From positions 186,001-250,000 of the forward strand of contig NZ_AUCU01000004.1 of assembly GCF_000429925.1 (NCBI RefSeq): DNA of 64,000 nt. The letters are read 5' to 3'. Below are positions 43,324 through 52,390 of this stretch, piece by piece (position 1 is the first letter of the stretch; the number at the start of each line of letters is the position of its first letter). The position numbers were made by a program, and so were the translations under genes. This stretch comes from Desulfatirhabdium butyrativorans DSM 18734. Lineage in GTDB: Bacteria; Desulfobacterota; Desulfobacteria; Desulfobacterales; Desulfatirhabdiaceae. The notes beneath the pieces are model-generated. The model worked only from the letters and a program-made list of their open reading frames with translations, was not told where the DNA came from and ran no database searches.

Positions 43324-44873
43324 GAGATCTCTTCCGTTTTCCAGTCTACAATGCCCTCTCCATCGGTTCCGAATACGGCCCCGATCAGATGAACCGGCTT
43401 GTTTGCGCCTGCATAGGGTTCGGCATATCCCCGATCCCGCATCTGGGCCAGAGCCGTTTCGGCGTTTCCGCCCAGCTTGAATTCAAACAGGAATACGCCC
43501 TCGTCCAGTTCCACCACCGCATCGATTCGGCCCCTACTGGTTCGCACTTCCACACCGGCCTGAAGGCCCATGAGCTTGAAAATCAGATAGAATACGGTCT
43601 GGTAATACCGCTCCTGCCTGATCTGAATGTCGTAGGGGATTCCGGCGAAAAAGCCCTGGAGCACCTTAAAAAACCGGTCCATGTCTCGGGCCCGAAGGGA
43701 TTGGATCATATCCCAAAGATGGCCTGCGGTCCGGGCCATTTTTCCGGGACAGAAGGCATCCAGAAGATACCGCATGAAGGCATTTTTGACTTCAAAATTG
43801 GGGTATGACAGACGAAAGAGGCGAGATTCCGGGTTATAACCCGTGATGGTCAGATATCCGGTCTGCACCAGCAGGGCTTCCGGCTTCAAATCATCCAGTT
43901 CATAGCTGCTGAACGCCAGCTCGTCGACCTGCATGTCTTCCAAGTTCCGAATGTCATACTGCCTGGATTTCAAAAGACGAATCAGAAATGTCGGTGTTCC
44001 TGTCTCGAACCAATAGTTGCGAAAATCCTGCATGTCGAGCAGCATCAACAGGGAAAATGGGTTGTAGATATGAACGCCGGCTTTTGAAAAACAGAAGCCG
44101 TCATACCAGTGTCGGATTGACGCAATGAGTTCAGGAACGGATATACCGGCATTATGGGAAAATGACGTCAGATAGTCGGAAAAACATGATGCCACCTCCT
44201 CCTGGGTCATGCCCAACAATGCGCCAAATCGCATGTCGAGCGTGATATCCTTCAAATGGTTCAATCCCGAAAACACGCCAACCTTGCTGAACTTGCTGAC
44301 CCCGGTCAGAAACACGAACCGCAGATACTCGTCCAGTCCCTTCAGCACCTCGTAAAAACCTTTCAGAATATCCCGAATCTGCATGGCGGTTTCTGCATGG
44401 TCGATGTTGTCCATGATCGGCTTGTCGTATTCATCCACCAGAACCACCACCTTGCCCTGGGAGGAAAGCTGAATGATCAGATCCGAAAACTGCTCGAAAT
44501 AGAATCCATCCCGGAGTGTCAATTGATGCTGTTCGGCAATCAGGCGTACCTGACGAATCAGTAACTCCGGCAATTCGTCCGGGGACGTCACCCGAAACTG
44601 GCTGAAGTCGATGCGGATGACCGGGTGGATATTCCAGACATAGTCGCTGCCGTCAATCCACAAACCGTTGAACAGATGCCGTTTCCCCTTGAATATGGCT
44701 TCCAGTGTGGATATCAGCAGACTTTTTCCAAAACGCCGGGGGCGGGACAAAAAATAGACACCTTTGGAATACCGCACCATCTCATAAATCCAGCGCGTCT
44801 TATCCACATACAAGAATCCGCCGGTAATCAGGTCCGCAAATGATTGAATCCCAATCGGCAGTGGTTTCGGCAT
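43320..44873 (-). CDS. AAA-ATPase-like and PD-(D/E)XK nuclease protein (DUF1703)
   Basis: A 517-residue member of the widespread AAA-ATPase-like/DUF1703 family. The P-loop is degenerate (FLSRPRRFGKSLLISTLEA, residues about 40-58), the sensor-like VVLVDEYDKPIMDN lies near 150, and the C-terminus has a PD-(D/E)XK-like fold (GRIDAVVELDEGVFLFEFKL, with D and E-x-K). Often present in many copies in genomes of anaerobes; the function is unproven, with defence or mobile-element links suggested. The start is ATG 44873 with GGAGG 8 bases upstream. It is followed by the methyltransferase stub. Confidence 0.88.
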   Translation of the reverse strand: MPKPLPIGIQSFADLITGGFLYVDKTRWIYEMVRYSKGVYFLSRPRRFGKSLLISTLEAIFKGKRHLFNGLWIDGSDYVWNIHPVIRIDFSQFRVTSPDELPELLIRQVRLIAEQHQLTLRDGFYFEQFSDLIIQLSSQGKVVVLVDEYDKPIMDNIDHAETAMQIRDILKGFYEVLKGLDEYLRFVFLTGVSKFSKVGVFSGLNHLKDITLDMRFGALLGMTQEEVASCFSDYLTSFSHNAGISVPELIASIRHWYDGFCFSKAGVHIYNPFSLLMLLDMQDFRNYWFETGTPTFLIRLLKSRQYDIRNLEDMQVDELAFSSYELDDLKPEALLVQTGYLTITGYNPESRLFRLSYPNFEVKNAFMRYLLDAFCPGKMARTAGHLWDMIQSLRARDMDRFFKVLQGFFAGIPYDIQIRQERYYQTVFYLIFKLMGLQAGVEVRTSRGRIDAVVELDEGVFLFEFKLGGNAETALAQMRDRGYAEPYAGANKPVHLIGAVFGTDGEGIVDWKTEEIS

Positions 44874-45002
44874 GGTGATTACCTCCAATCGGTCGATAGC
44901 GAAGCCCATCCATTTGGGGATAGTGTGATGAAAGCATCGTGAAGGCAAGGGCTCAGCGTCGGAAGCCATGGCGAAAAGCCTCCATGTTGAACCTGCATGC
45001 CT

Positions 45003-46184
45003 TCAGTTTCCAAACTGTTTGCGGAATCTGGCCATGCCGACGCCGAAAATCACCCCGCCCAGAATCCCCATGATCAGGATTTCATCCCAGAGAATATCGA
45101 CGCCCGCGCCCTTGAGCAGAATGCCGAAGCCCGTGTCGATGTAATAGTGCAATGGGGATGCGTACATGACCGTTCGCATCCAGAACGGCATGGCCTCTGG
45201 CGGGGTCCAGGCGCCGGAGAGAAAGAGCATGGGCGTGAAGACGAGGATGGTCATCATCCCGACCTGCGCGAGGTTTCGGGCGATGGTGGAAATGAACAAT
45301 CCAAGGCCTGCCGTCGTAAACACGAACAGGGTGGTGATGGCGAAAAACAGCGGAAGACTGCCCCGGATGGGAACGTGGAATATCCCCTTCAGAACCAGGG
45401 CCAGACTGATGGCGCAACCGATGAGGATGACCGTCGTCATGGAAAGGACCTTGGGGAACATGATCTGAAAGGACGAGAGGGGAGAGACGAGAAGCTGCTC
45501 GACGGTTCCCCGTTCCTTTTCCCGTACCATTGCGGCTGCCGGCAGCAGTACCGAAAACAGGGTGATGATGGTCAGAAGCTCCGTAATGCTCATGAACCAG
45601 GTGTCGTTCTGGTTGGCGTTAAACCACACCCGATGGTCATCGATGATGCGGGGCAGGGAGGCAGAGCCGCCGCCGAGGGCTTTCAACCGGGTCATCGCCT
45701 TTTCAGTTCCGTAATCGGCGACGATGCGCTGGGCATAGGAGGAGGCAAGAAATCCCTGCACGGAATTGCTCGTGTCGATCTGCATCTGGATTCGGGCGGA
45801 TGCGCCGGTGATGAGCTCTTTTTCGAAATCCGCTCCGATATCGAGAACGACCATGGCATCCCCTTCATCCAGAAGCTGCAGAGCCTTCCGCGGATTTTCG
45901 CTGATTTCTCCGGCCACATGGAAGTTGGGCGGCTGAAAGCGATAGACGAGCTCGCGGGAGGATACGCTCTTGTCCTGATCCGTGAAATACAGGACGGCTT
46001 CCCGAAGCTGGAGGCTGACGCCGGAGCCTGCCAGATAGATGTCTGCCGTGAAAGCGTAAACGATGAAGATGAGCAGCATCCAGTCCCGCTTGAGCTGCAG
46101 GAACTCCTTGAAGGTCATCACGTGCAATCGTCTAAGCCAGATCATGGGGTTATGCATGGCTGAAAACATCCATTTCTGCATCAT
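45003..46184 (-). CDS. ABC-2 type permease, second subunit (YbhR/YhhJ-like)
   Basis: An ABC-2 exporter subunit: one N-terminal helix (LLIFIVYAFTADIYLAGSG), a long periplasmic domain and five C-terminal helices, with the family motif VREKERGTVEQLLVSPLSSF and IGCAISLALVLKGIFHVPIRG. About 394 residues. I start at ATG 46184 (MMQKWMF); a TTG at 46202 would add six residues and abuts the preceding gene. It is the last gene of the exporter operon (TolC, HlyD, ATPase, permease, permease). Confidence 0.88.
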   Translation of the reverse strand: MMQKWMFSAMHNPMIWLRRLHVMTFKEFLQLKRDWMLLIFIVYAFTADIYLAGSGVSLQLREAVLYFTDQDKSVSSRELVYRFQPPNFHVAGEISENPRKALQLLDEGDAMVVLDIGADFEKELITGASARIQMQIDTSNSVQGFLASSYAQRIVADYGTEKAMTRLKALGGGSASLPRIIDDHRVWFNANQNDTWFMSITELLTIITLFSVLLPAAAMVREKERGTVEQLLVSPLSSFQIMFPKVLSMTTVILIGCAISLALVLKGIFHVPIRGSLPLFFAITTLFVFTTAGLGLFISTIARNLAQVGMMTILVFTPMLFLSGAWTPPEAMPFWMRTVMYASPLHYYIDTGFGILLKGAGVDILWDEILIMGILGGVIFGVGMARFRKQFGN

Positions 46185-46202
46185 CGATTCTGCTGGCCTC
46201 AA

Positions 46203-47357
46203 TCAAGTGGCTGTCCTTTTCCGGAAAAGGGCATAGCCGAACCCCATCAGCAAGGCGGCATAGCCTGCAAGGATCAGCACATCCAACCAGAAATAACCGA
46301 TACCGGTCCCTTTCATGAAACAGGCCGTCACGATGTTCGTGTAGTACATGGCCGGAAGCAGGTGGGCGATGATCCGTGCCGTCGTTTCCAGGGAGAAAAT
46401 GGGAATGAGTACACCCGAATACAACACGGCAGGCACCAGCGTGACGATGGAAGCGACGATCATCGCCGCAATCTGCGTGCGGACAAAGACCGATACCAGC
46501 AGCCCGATGCCGGTTGTACAGACCACATACAGCAGCGTAGCGAGAAAAAAAATTGAAACACTTCCCTTGAAGGGTGCGCCGAACAGGGCTGTGGCCAGGA
46601 GAAACAGCACCGCCGCGTTGACCATGGAAATGGCTACATAGGGAAAGAGTTTTCCGACCAGGAATTCCGCGCGGCTGACCGTCGAGACGTAGATGTTGTA
46701 GATCGATCCGCTTTCCTTTTCGCGAACGACGCCGAGGGCTGTCAGAAAAGGTGGGGAAATCATCAGGATGAGCATGATCAGTTTGGGCGCCAGCGACCAG
46801 ATGCTCTTGAGGCTCTGGTTGTAGAGGTAGCGGGTTTCGAGACGAACGGGTTGCAGTTGCCGCCGGATGTTCTCTTCTGATGTGCCGAGGATTTTGGAAA
46901 GATGACCGGCGAGCATGTCCATGTTGGCCGCCGCATTGATGGCGATGACGTATCCCTTGGTCGTCTGGGCCCGGAAGGGGAATGTGCCGTCGATCAGTGT
47001 CTGGACGGCCACGGCTTTGGCGGAAAGGAGATTTTTTTCGAAATCCGGCGGAATGATGACTGCGGCACGAATGCGGTTGTCCGTCAGCAGTTCGTTCAGG
47101 TCGCGTTCGCTGTCGACATATCCCCGAAAATCGAAGTAGCGGGAGCCGATGAACCGGTAGGCGTACTCGCGGCTGGCCGAGCTGTGATCATCATCCAGGA
47201 TGGCCAGCGGTATGCCTTCGACATCGAGGGAAAGACCGTATCCCAGCAGAATCATCATGGAGACCGGCACCAGAAAGGCCAGGGCGAAAAACACCTTGTC
47301 CCGGACAATTTCACGCCATTCCTTGTGGCTGACGGCAATGATCCGATGCCAGTTCAT
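46203..47357 (-). CDS. ABC-2 type permease, first subunit (YbhS/YhhJ-like)
   Basis: Paralogue of the next gene: N-terminal helix VFFALAFLVPVSMMILLGYG, a periplasmic domain to about residue 190, and C-terminal helices with VVREKESGSIYNIYVSTVSR and the LLYVVCTTGIGLLVSVFVRT region. 384 residues, ATG start. It forms a heterodimeric exporter with the next permease. The gene ends immediately before it (about 18 bases apart), so the two are co-translated. Confidence 0.9.
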   Translation of the reverse strand: MNWHRIIAVSHKEWREIVRDKVFFALAFLVPVSMMILLGYGLSLDVEGIPLAILDDDHSSASREYAYRFIGSRYFDFRGYVDSERDLNELLTDNRIRAAVIIPPDFEKNLLSAKAVAVQTLIDGTFPFRAQTTKGYVIAINAAANMDMLAGHLSKILGTSEENIRRQLQPVRLETRYLYNQSLKSIWSLAPKLIMLILMISPPFLTALGVVREKESGSIYNIYVSTVSRAEFLVGKLFPYVAISMVNAAVLFLLATALFGAPFKGSVSIFFLATLLYVVCTTGIGLLVSVFVRTQIAAMIVASIVTLVPAVLYSGVLIPIFSLETTARIIAHLLPAMYYTNIVTACFMKGTGIGYFWLDVLILAGYAALLMGFGYALFRKRTAT

Positions 47358-47366
47358 CAGAACCCC

Positions 47367-49364
47367 TCAAGCCTGTTCCAGAGATAACACCCGATAGACG
47401 AAGACATCTTCCATCGAGAGGGGTTTGCGGCCGACGCCCAGCAACGCGATGCCTTCTTTCTGAAACAGCGTGGCCAATTGATCGTTCGTTTCAGAAACAT
47501 TGCGCGTCAGCAGGTGGATCCGTTTGCCATAGAGCGCCGCTTCCCGGTGGCCGCTCTGCTGCAGCGCCTGCAGGGCAGCCAGCGGATTGTCGGTGTCGAT
47601 TTCAAGAAGCTCACCGGCCTCTTGCTCGACCTCCGCCTTCATGGCTGCAGGCGTTGCATCCGCAACGATCCTTCCGGCGAACATCAGGGCCAGATGGTCG
47701 CAATGCTCGGCTTCGCTCATGTAATGGGTGGTCACCAGCACCGCGACCGATTGTTCCCTGGCAAGCCGATAGAACGTTTCCCACAGACGCCGCCTGCCGA
47801 GGGGATCGACACCCGATGTCGGCTCATCCAGAAAAAGCACCTTGGGCTGGTGTACCAGAGCGCAACCCAGAGCCAGACGCTGCCGGATACCCATCGGCAG
47901 GCTGCCGGAGAGCCGGTTCTGATGCTCCTGAAGCTCGGCCATATCGAGAACCCACGCCGTCCGCTCCATGGTCAGGCGCCGATCCAGACCGTAGATGCCG
48001 GCATAGAGATGTATGTTTTCAACAACCGTCAGATCGGTATACAGGGAAAAAGCCTGGGACATGTATCCGATTTTCTCCTTGATCGACCTTCCGGCCCGGC
48101 GCATGTCAACACCCGCTACCTGGCCTTCTCCGGCTGTCGGTCGCAGGATGCCTGTCAGCATCTTGATGACAGTCGTCTTGCCCGCCCCGTTGGCGCCGAG
48201 AAGCCCGAAGATCTCGCCATAAGGGGCTTCGAAGCTGACCCGATCGACGGCGCGGAATGCGCCGAAATCCCGCACCAGTGAGCTTGCCGCAATCGCTATT
48301 TCCGGTTTGGGCCGCTCCCTCCGGTCTGCAACCGTCCTGTCCAATGCGGAAATCGATATACCGGAAGGTCCGATCTCCTGCGGGCAATGGGTCGTATCCC
48401 GTGAAACATCCCGAATCAGCTCGAGAAAAACGTCTTCGAGGTCAGGTGGGTCGTATCTCAGATCAAGGACGCGAGCGACAGGGCCCAGGAGCTTGCGGAC
48501 GTATGCCGTAGCCGCATCGGGTTCCATCTCCGGAACGAATACCTGGATCCATTCCTGTTGCACCCGCAGGGACGGGTAGCACGTGCGCAGCAGCTCGACT
48601 GCGGTCCATTGCGGATCGGCCCTCAGGGCAACGAGAGTCCCATTCACCCGGTCGATGATTTCGGATGGCTCGCCTTCGGCGAGCACCATGCCTTCATGCA
48701 TCAACGCAATCCGATGGAAGCGGCTCGCCTCTTCCATGTAGGCCGTCGAGATGAGGGCGCTTGTGCCTTTTTCGGCGAGCAGACTGGCGAGAATGGCCCA
48801 GAAATCTCTTCTCGATACCGGATCGACTCCTGTTGTCGGCTCATCGAGAATGATGAGATCCGGTTCGTGGATGAGGCTGCAGACAAGGCCCAGTTTCTGC
48901 TTCATTCCGCCAGAGAGCAGTTTCATCGGCCTGGCCCTGAATGCCTCCAGCCGCGTGATGGCCAGAAGTTCGCGCTTTCGCTCTTTCAGAACGGTTTCCG
49001 GGACCAGGCGAAGCCGCGCGAAAAAATCGATGTTTTCTTCGATGGAAAGTTCGGGATATAGATTGAGCCCGAGCCCTTGGGGCATGAATCCGATTCGGCC
49101 CTTGATCTTCTCGGCTTCGGCTTCGGTCTGCACCGGCAGATCAAACACGCGGACCATCCCGGCATCGTAGGACAAGACACCCGCAACGGCTTTCATGAGC
49201 GTGCTCTTGCCCGCGCCATCCGGTCCGATCAGCCCGAACATCTCCCCTCGATGCATGGACAAATCGACGCCGCGAACGGCAGCGGTGCTGCCGTAGGATT
49301 TCCGGAACGAACGGATATCGACGACCGGGGGATCCGGTGCGCTCACCATACGGGTTTGGACCAT
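47367..49364 (-). CDS. ABC exporter dual ATP-binding protein (YbhF/RbbA-like)
   Basis: Two ABC domains in one 665-residue chain. Domain 1: Walker A IGPDGAGKSTLMKAV, signature LLSGGMKQKLGLVCSL, Walker B LIILDEPTTGVDPVS. Domain 2 (from about residue 330): LLGANGAGKTTVIKML, signature RLSGSLPMGIRQRLALGCAL, VLFLDEPTSGVDPLG. This layout is that of YbhF in the YbhFSR cation/drug exporter. Its start overlaps the end of the HlyD gene by 22 bases. It follows the adaptor gene and precedes the two permeases. Confidence 0.92.
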   Translation of the reverse strand: MVQTRMVSAPDPPVVDIRSFRKSYGSTAAVRGVDLSMHRGEMFGLIGPDGAGKSTLMKAVAGVLSYDAGMVRVFDLPVQTEAEAEKIKGRIGFMPQGLGLNLYPELSIEENIDFFARLRLVPETVLKERKRELLAITRLEAFRARPMKLLSGGMKQKLGLVCSLIHEPDLIILDEPTTGVDPVSRRDFWAILASLLAEKGTSALISTAYMEEASRFHRIALMHEGMVLAEGEPSEIIDRVNGTLVALRADPQWTAVELLRTCYPSLRVQQEWIQVFVPEMEPDAATAYVRKLLGPVARVLDLRYDPPDLEDVFLELIRDVSRDTTHCPQEIGPSGISISALDRTVADRRERPKPEIAIAASSLVRDFGAFRAVDRVSFEAPYGEIFGLLGANGAGKTTVIKMLTGILRPTAGEGQVAGVDMRRAGRSIKEKIGYMSQAFSLYTDLTVVENIHLYAGIYGLDRRLTMERTAWVLDMAELQEHQNRLSGSLPMGIRQRLALGCALVHQPKVLFLDEPTSGVDPLGRRRLWETFYRLAREQSVAVLVTTHYMSEAEHCDHLALMFAGRIVADATPAAMKAEVEQEAGELLEIDTDNPLAALQALQQSGHREAALYGKRIHLLTRNVSETNDQLATLFQKEGIALLGVGRKPLSMEDVFVYRVLSLEQA

Positions 49365-50458
49365 GCGGCATCTTCTTTCCAGCGGATGACGGCATCCGCC
49401 GGAATACCCGGCGTCAAACGGTGTCCGGGGTTGTGATCCAGGGCGATTTTGACGGCATACACGAGTTTGACCCGCTCATCGGGGGTTTGCACTTCCTTGG
49501 GCGTAAATTCGGCCCGGGAGGCGATATAGGTGACGGTTCCATCGAAGGGGGCGTCCGGTATCGCATCGATGAAAATGCGGGCGGAAAGCCCTCGCCTGAG
49601 TTTGCCGATTTGCTTTTCGGGCACATACACTTTCAGATAGAGCGCATCCAGGTCGATCATCGAGAACAGCGGCGCGCCGGAGGCGACCACCTCTCCGGCA
49701 TTGACCGTTTTCACAGTGACAATACCGTCGATCGGCGCCCGAACCGATAGATCGGTCTCGATGCTGCGGGCCTCGGCCAGAGCGGCCTCCGCCTGCTGCG
49801 TCAGGGCTGCAACGGCTTTAAGTTCTTCCGCCTTGGCCTGGAGCCGGGATGGTCCGAGCAGGGCATCTTCAAGCAGCTTTCGCGCCTGGGTTACCCCGCT
49901 TTCGGCGCTATCCCGATCGCTTCGGGCAGAAGTCAGTGCAAGCCATGCATGCTCGCTTTTCTGTCTGCCGATGGTTCCTTCTTCTGCCAGACGGGCGTAA
50001 CGCTCGGCATCCCGGGCAGATTGCCTTTCCGCTGCAACGGCCTTGGCAAGTAGTGCCTCGGCATGGGCTTTTGCTGCTCTGGCCCGATCGATGCCGAGCG
50101 GAATTTCCCTTTCCAAAAGCCTGTAGGCGCTCTGGCTGGCTTCGAGTCTTGCCTTTGCGGAAGCCAGGGCAAAGGAAGCCTGCTGCACACGCTCCCGGAT
50201 CTGGCTGTCATCCAGTACGGCCAGAATATCGCCGGCTTTCACCGCATCTCCTTCTTTGGCGAGCATGCGGACAATCTTGCCTGCAATCTTGGTTGCGACC
50301 ACATGCGTTTCCCCTTCAATACGGCCGTTGGCCTGAATCAGACCTTCCGGCAGGGAACGCTGAATGTGGTTCCTTTGATAGAAAAACCACCCGGCCACCC
50401 CCAGAGCCGCAAGCACCATGATGGGGAAAACCGTTTTAAACAATTTGATATTGCTCAT
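49343..50458 (-). CDS. HlyD family membrane-fusion protein (periplasmic adaptor)
   Basis: Links the inner-membrane exporter to TolC. A single N-terminal membrane helix (FPIMVLAALGVAGWFFY) is followed by a lipoyl-like half (GKIVRMLAKEGDAVKAGDIL), a long coiled coil (ASFALASAKARLEASQSAYR to ALLGPSRLQAKAEELKAV) and the second lipoyl half (VRAPIDGIVTVKTVNAGEVV), then a beta-barrel. 371 residues, like YbhG or EmrA. ATG start (MSNIKLFKT). It overlaps the ATPase gene. Confidence 0.92.
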   Translation of the reverse strand: MSNIKLFKTVFPIMVLAALGVAGWFFYQRNHIQRSLPEGLIQANGRIEGETHVVATKIAGKIVRMLAKEGDAVKAGDILAVLDDSQIRERVQQASFALASAKARLEASQSAYRLLEREIPLGIDRARAAKAHAEALLAKAVAAERQSARDAERYARLAEEGTIGRQKSEHAWLALTSARSDRDSAESGVTQARKLLEDALLGPSRLQAKAEELKAVAALTQQAEAALAEARSIETDLSVRAPIDGIVTVKTVNAGEVVASGAPLFSMIDLDALYLKVYVPEKQIGKLRRGLSARIFIDAIPDAPFDGTVTYIASRAEFTPKEVQTPDERVKLVYAVKIALDHNPGHRLTPGIPADAVIRWKEDAAWSKPVW

Positions 50459-50578
50459 GATTCTATCCTCATTCGCGATTGTGCGGAAAGTGTCAGGTTC
50501 CCAGCTGTCTGGTGCGTCGCCAAAGGGCCTGCCCCCGGCCCGGGTCCTTCAAAAAACGGGGTTTCCATTCAGGAACTT

Positions 50579-51904
50579 TTACAAATCACCGATGGCATAT
50601 TTGAGTTTTATCCGGGCCAGCAGCAGATCGTACAGCGCATGGACATGGTTTGTTTGGCTTTTGGTTCGCAACGTTTCGGCATCCAGCACCTCGGTATGGG
50701 TTCCGATCTCCTGAACGTATCGATTTTTGGCGACCTTCAGGTTTTCCTCGGCCTGAACCAGGGCTTTCTCGCAAACCGAGACGCGCTGGATGCTTTCCTG
50801 TACATCGAGCCATGCCTGGCGAACCTGCAATTCGATGAGCGAGCGCACATCCTGCCGCTGGTGTTCGGCGATCCGGCGCTTTCGCTCTTCTGCCCCGGCC
50901 CGATGCCGAACGACCCCGCCGTCAAAGATTTTCCATTGCAGAACAAGTCCCGCCTCCCAGATGTCGTTGTCGGTCAAGGGCATTTGATCCGAGTGAAACC
51001 AGCTTGCCGATCCGGCAAGCTGGGGGAGGGCTTCTGCCCGAATGCTTTTGGCCATGGCGGCGTATGCATCGGCCTGATGGGAAAGCGCCTTGAGTTCTGG
51101 GCGCCGCGCGATGGCCTCGCTACGAAGCGCTTCCTCATCGGCTGGCGGTTCAGCGCCGTTTCCAAAGAAGCCTCCTGCCGGAAATTCAAGCAGAACCGGA
51201 TGGGCAAAAGGTCTTCCCAAGAGACGGTTGAAGGCGCTTCTGGCGAGATCGAGCTTGTTTTCGATCTGCAGCAGGGATTGTCCGGCATCGGCCAGCGCTA
51301 AACCGACGGCAAGCACATCGTTTCGTGAAACCAGCCCTTCGTGGTCCATTTGCTGGACATCGTGCTGATGGGCCTGCAGGGATGTGACATGGCTCCTGGC
51401 GACATCCACCAGGGCTTGTGCCCGAAGCACCTGGATAAAGGCCTCCGCTACCTGAAGCTTGATTTCCTGGGTCGTCTTTGCGGCTTCCTGGCGGTATGAC
51501 TCAACGGTGGATCGCGCCGTATCGATGCCGCCCGAGATGCGACCGCTGGTAAAAAGAGGCACCGAGAGCTGCATTTCCGATGAGAAAACCGTATCGTCCT
51601 TGAGCAGTGGAGAAGTCATGAGCGGGAAACGGGGCAGGCTGATTTCGGCCTCGGGTGTGCGGTTGAACTGGCTGTAAGCAGCCTGCGCTTTCAGTTCTGG
51701 CATGCGCACCGAGGAAGCGGATTTGAGCCGTTCTTCAGCCGCAGCCAGCGATTCTTGGGAGGCCTTCATCCGGTAATCGTATGCAAGGGCGATTTCCCAT
51801 GCTTCTTCGATGGTTTCAGCGGTTGCGATGGGTTGCAGAACAAGGGATAACAAAAGTGTTCCCGCGGCACTGCACCAGGACAGATACCGAATGAGCGGCT
51901 TCAT
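50579..51904 (-). CDS. TolC family outer-membrane channel protein
   Basis: Outer-membrane exit duct of a tripartite exporter. A signal peptide (LSWCSAAGTLLLSLVLQPIA then TAE) is followed by the TolC helical-barrel repeat (IEEAWEIALAYDYRMKASQE and later RRPELKALSHQADAYAAMAK). Start at ATG 51904 gives 441 residues; the far longer reading to 52336 passes through the hexanucleotide tract and is not real. GGAG lies before the ATG. It is the first gene of the exporter operon on the minus strand; 120 bases separate it from the adaptor gene. Confidence 0.92.
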   Translation of the reverse strand: MKPLIRYLSWCSAAGTLLLSLVLQPIATAETIEEAWEIALAYDYRMKASQESLAAAEERLKSASSVRMPELKAQAAYSQFNRTPEAEISLPRFPLMTSPLLKDDTVFSSEMQLSVPLFTSGRISGGIDTARSTVESYRQEAAKTTQEIKLQVAEAFIQVLRAQALVDVARSHVTSLQAHQHDVQQMDHEGLVSRNDVLAVGLALADAGQSLLQIENKLDLARSAFNRLLGRPFAHPVLLEFPAGGFFGNGAEPPADEEALRSEAIARRPELKALSHQADAYAAMAKSIRAEALPQLAGSASWFHSDQMPLTDNDIWEAGLVLQWKIFDGGVVRHRAGAEERKRRIAEHQRQDVRSLIELQVRQAWLDVQESIQRVSVCEKALVQAEENLKVAKNRYVQEIGTHTEVLDAETLRTKSQTNHVHALYDLLLARIKLKYAIGDL

Positions 51905-52390
51905 CGGGGGGGTTCTCCAGTTACCATTTGCCACATCCGTTCCTTTGGGATACAATACATATTCATGATCTTCATGCTGGTGCCGCCGCCAGGTGGTTGA
52001 AAATCTGGTTGAAAATCTGGTCGTCATTGCGGCGAAAGCCGGGGGTAAAGGGCCCGGGGAAGTTCGATTACGATTACGATTACGACAACGACAACGATAA
52101 CGATAACGACAGCGACTACGATTACGATTACGACAACGACAACGATAACGATATTGACAGCGATAATTGACCATGCAGCCGGGGGCACCCCGGTTAATGA
52201 AAGTCGATGGAGCAACTTCCTTAGGAGTATGGCGACATGACAGCCGCCCTACAACACTGCCGACCGCCGACTGCCCACTGCCCACTTTCGTAGGAATCCC
52301 CGGCATTGCGAGGGAAGAGATGCTCACGATAACCACTCAAACCGTCGCTACTGTATCATCGATGATGCAGGAAGAACAAGAGGCGGATGC
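51905..52390. other. Divergent intergenic region with hexanucleotide tract and GGGCAGT words
   Basis: 486 bases between the divergent tolC-like and DUF1573 genes. It carries hexanucleotide tract copy 3 (52026-52166) and ACTGCCCACTGCCCACTTTC (52270-52289), the reverse of the GGGCAGT word. Promoters for both operons must lie here; I see no strong consensus. Confidence 0.55.
52026..52166 (-). repeat. Hexanucleotide TCGTTG/TCGTAA tract with GGGCCC flank, copy 3
   Basis: On the minus strand: two consecutive cycles of TCGTTA/TCGTTG units then TCGTAA units, ending at CTTCCCCGGGCCC and CCGGCTTTCGCCG. The block order and flank are the same as in copies 1 and 2, but the tract is internally duplicated. 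Confidence 0.85.
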
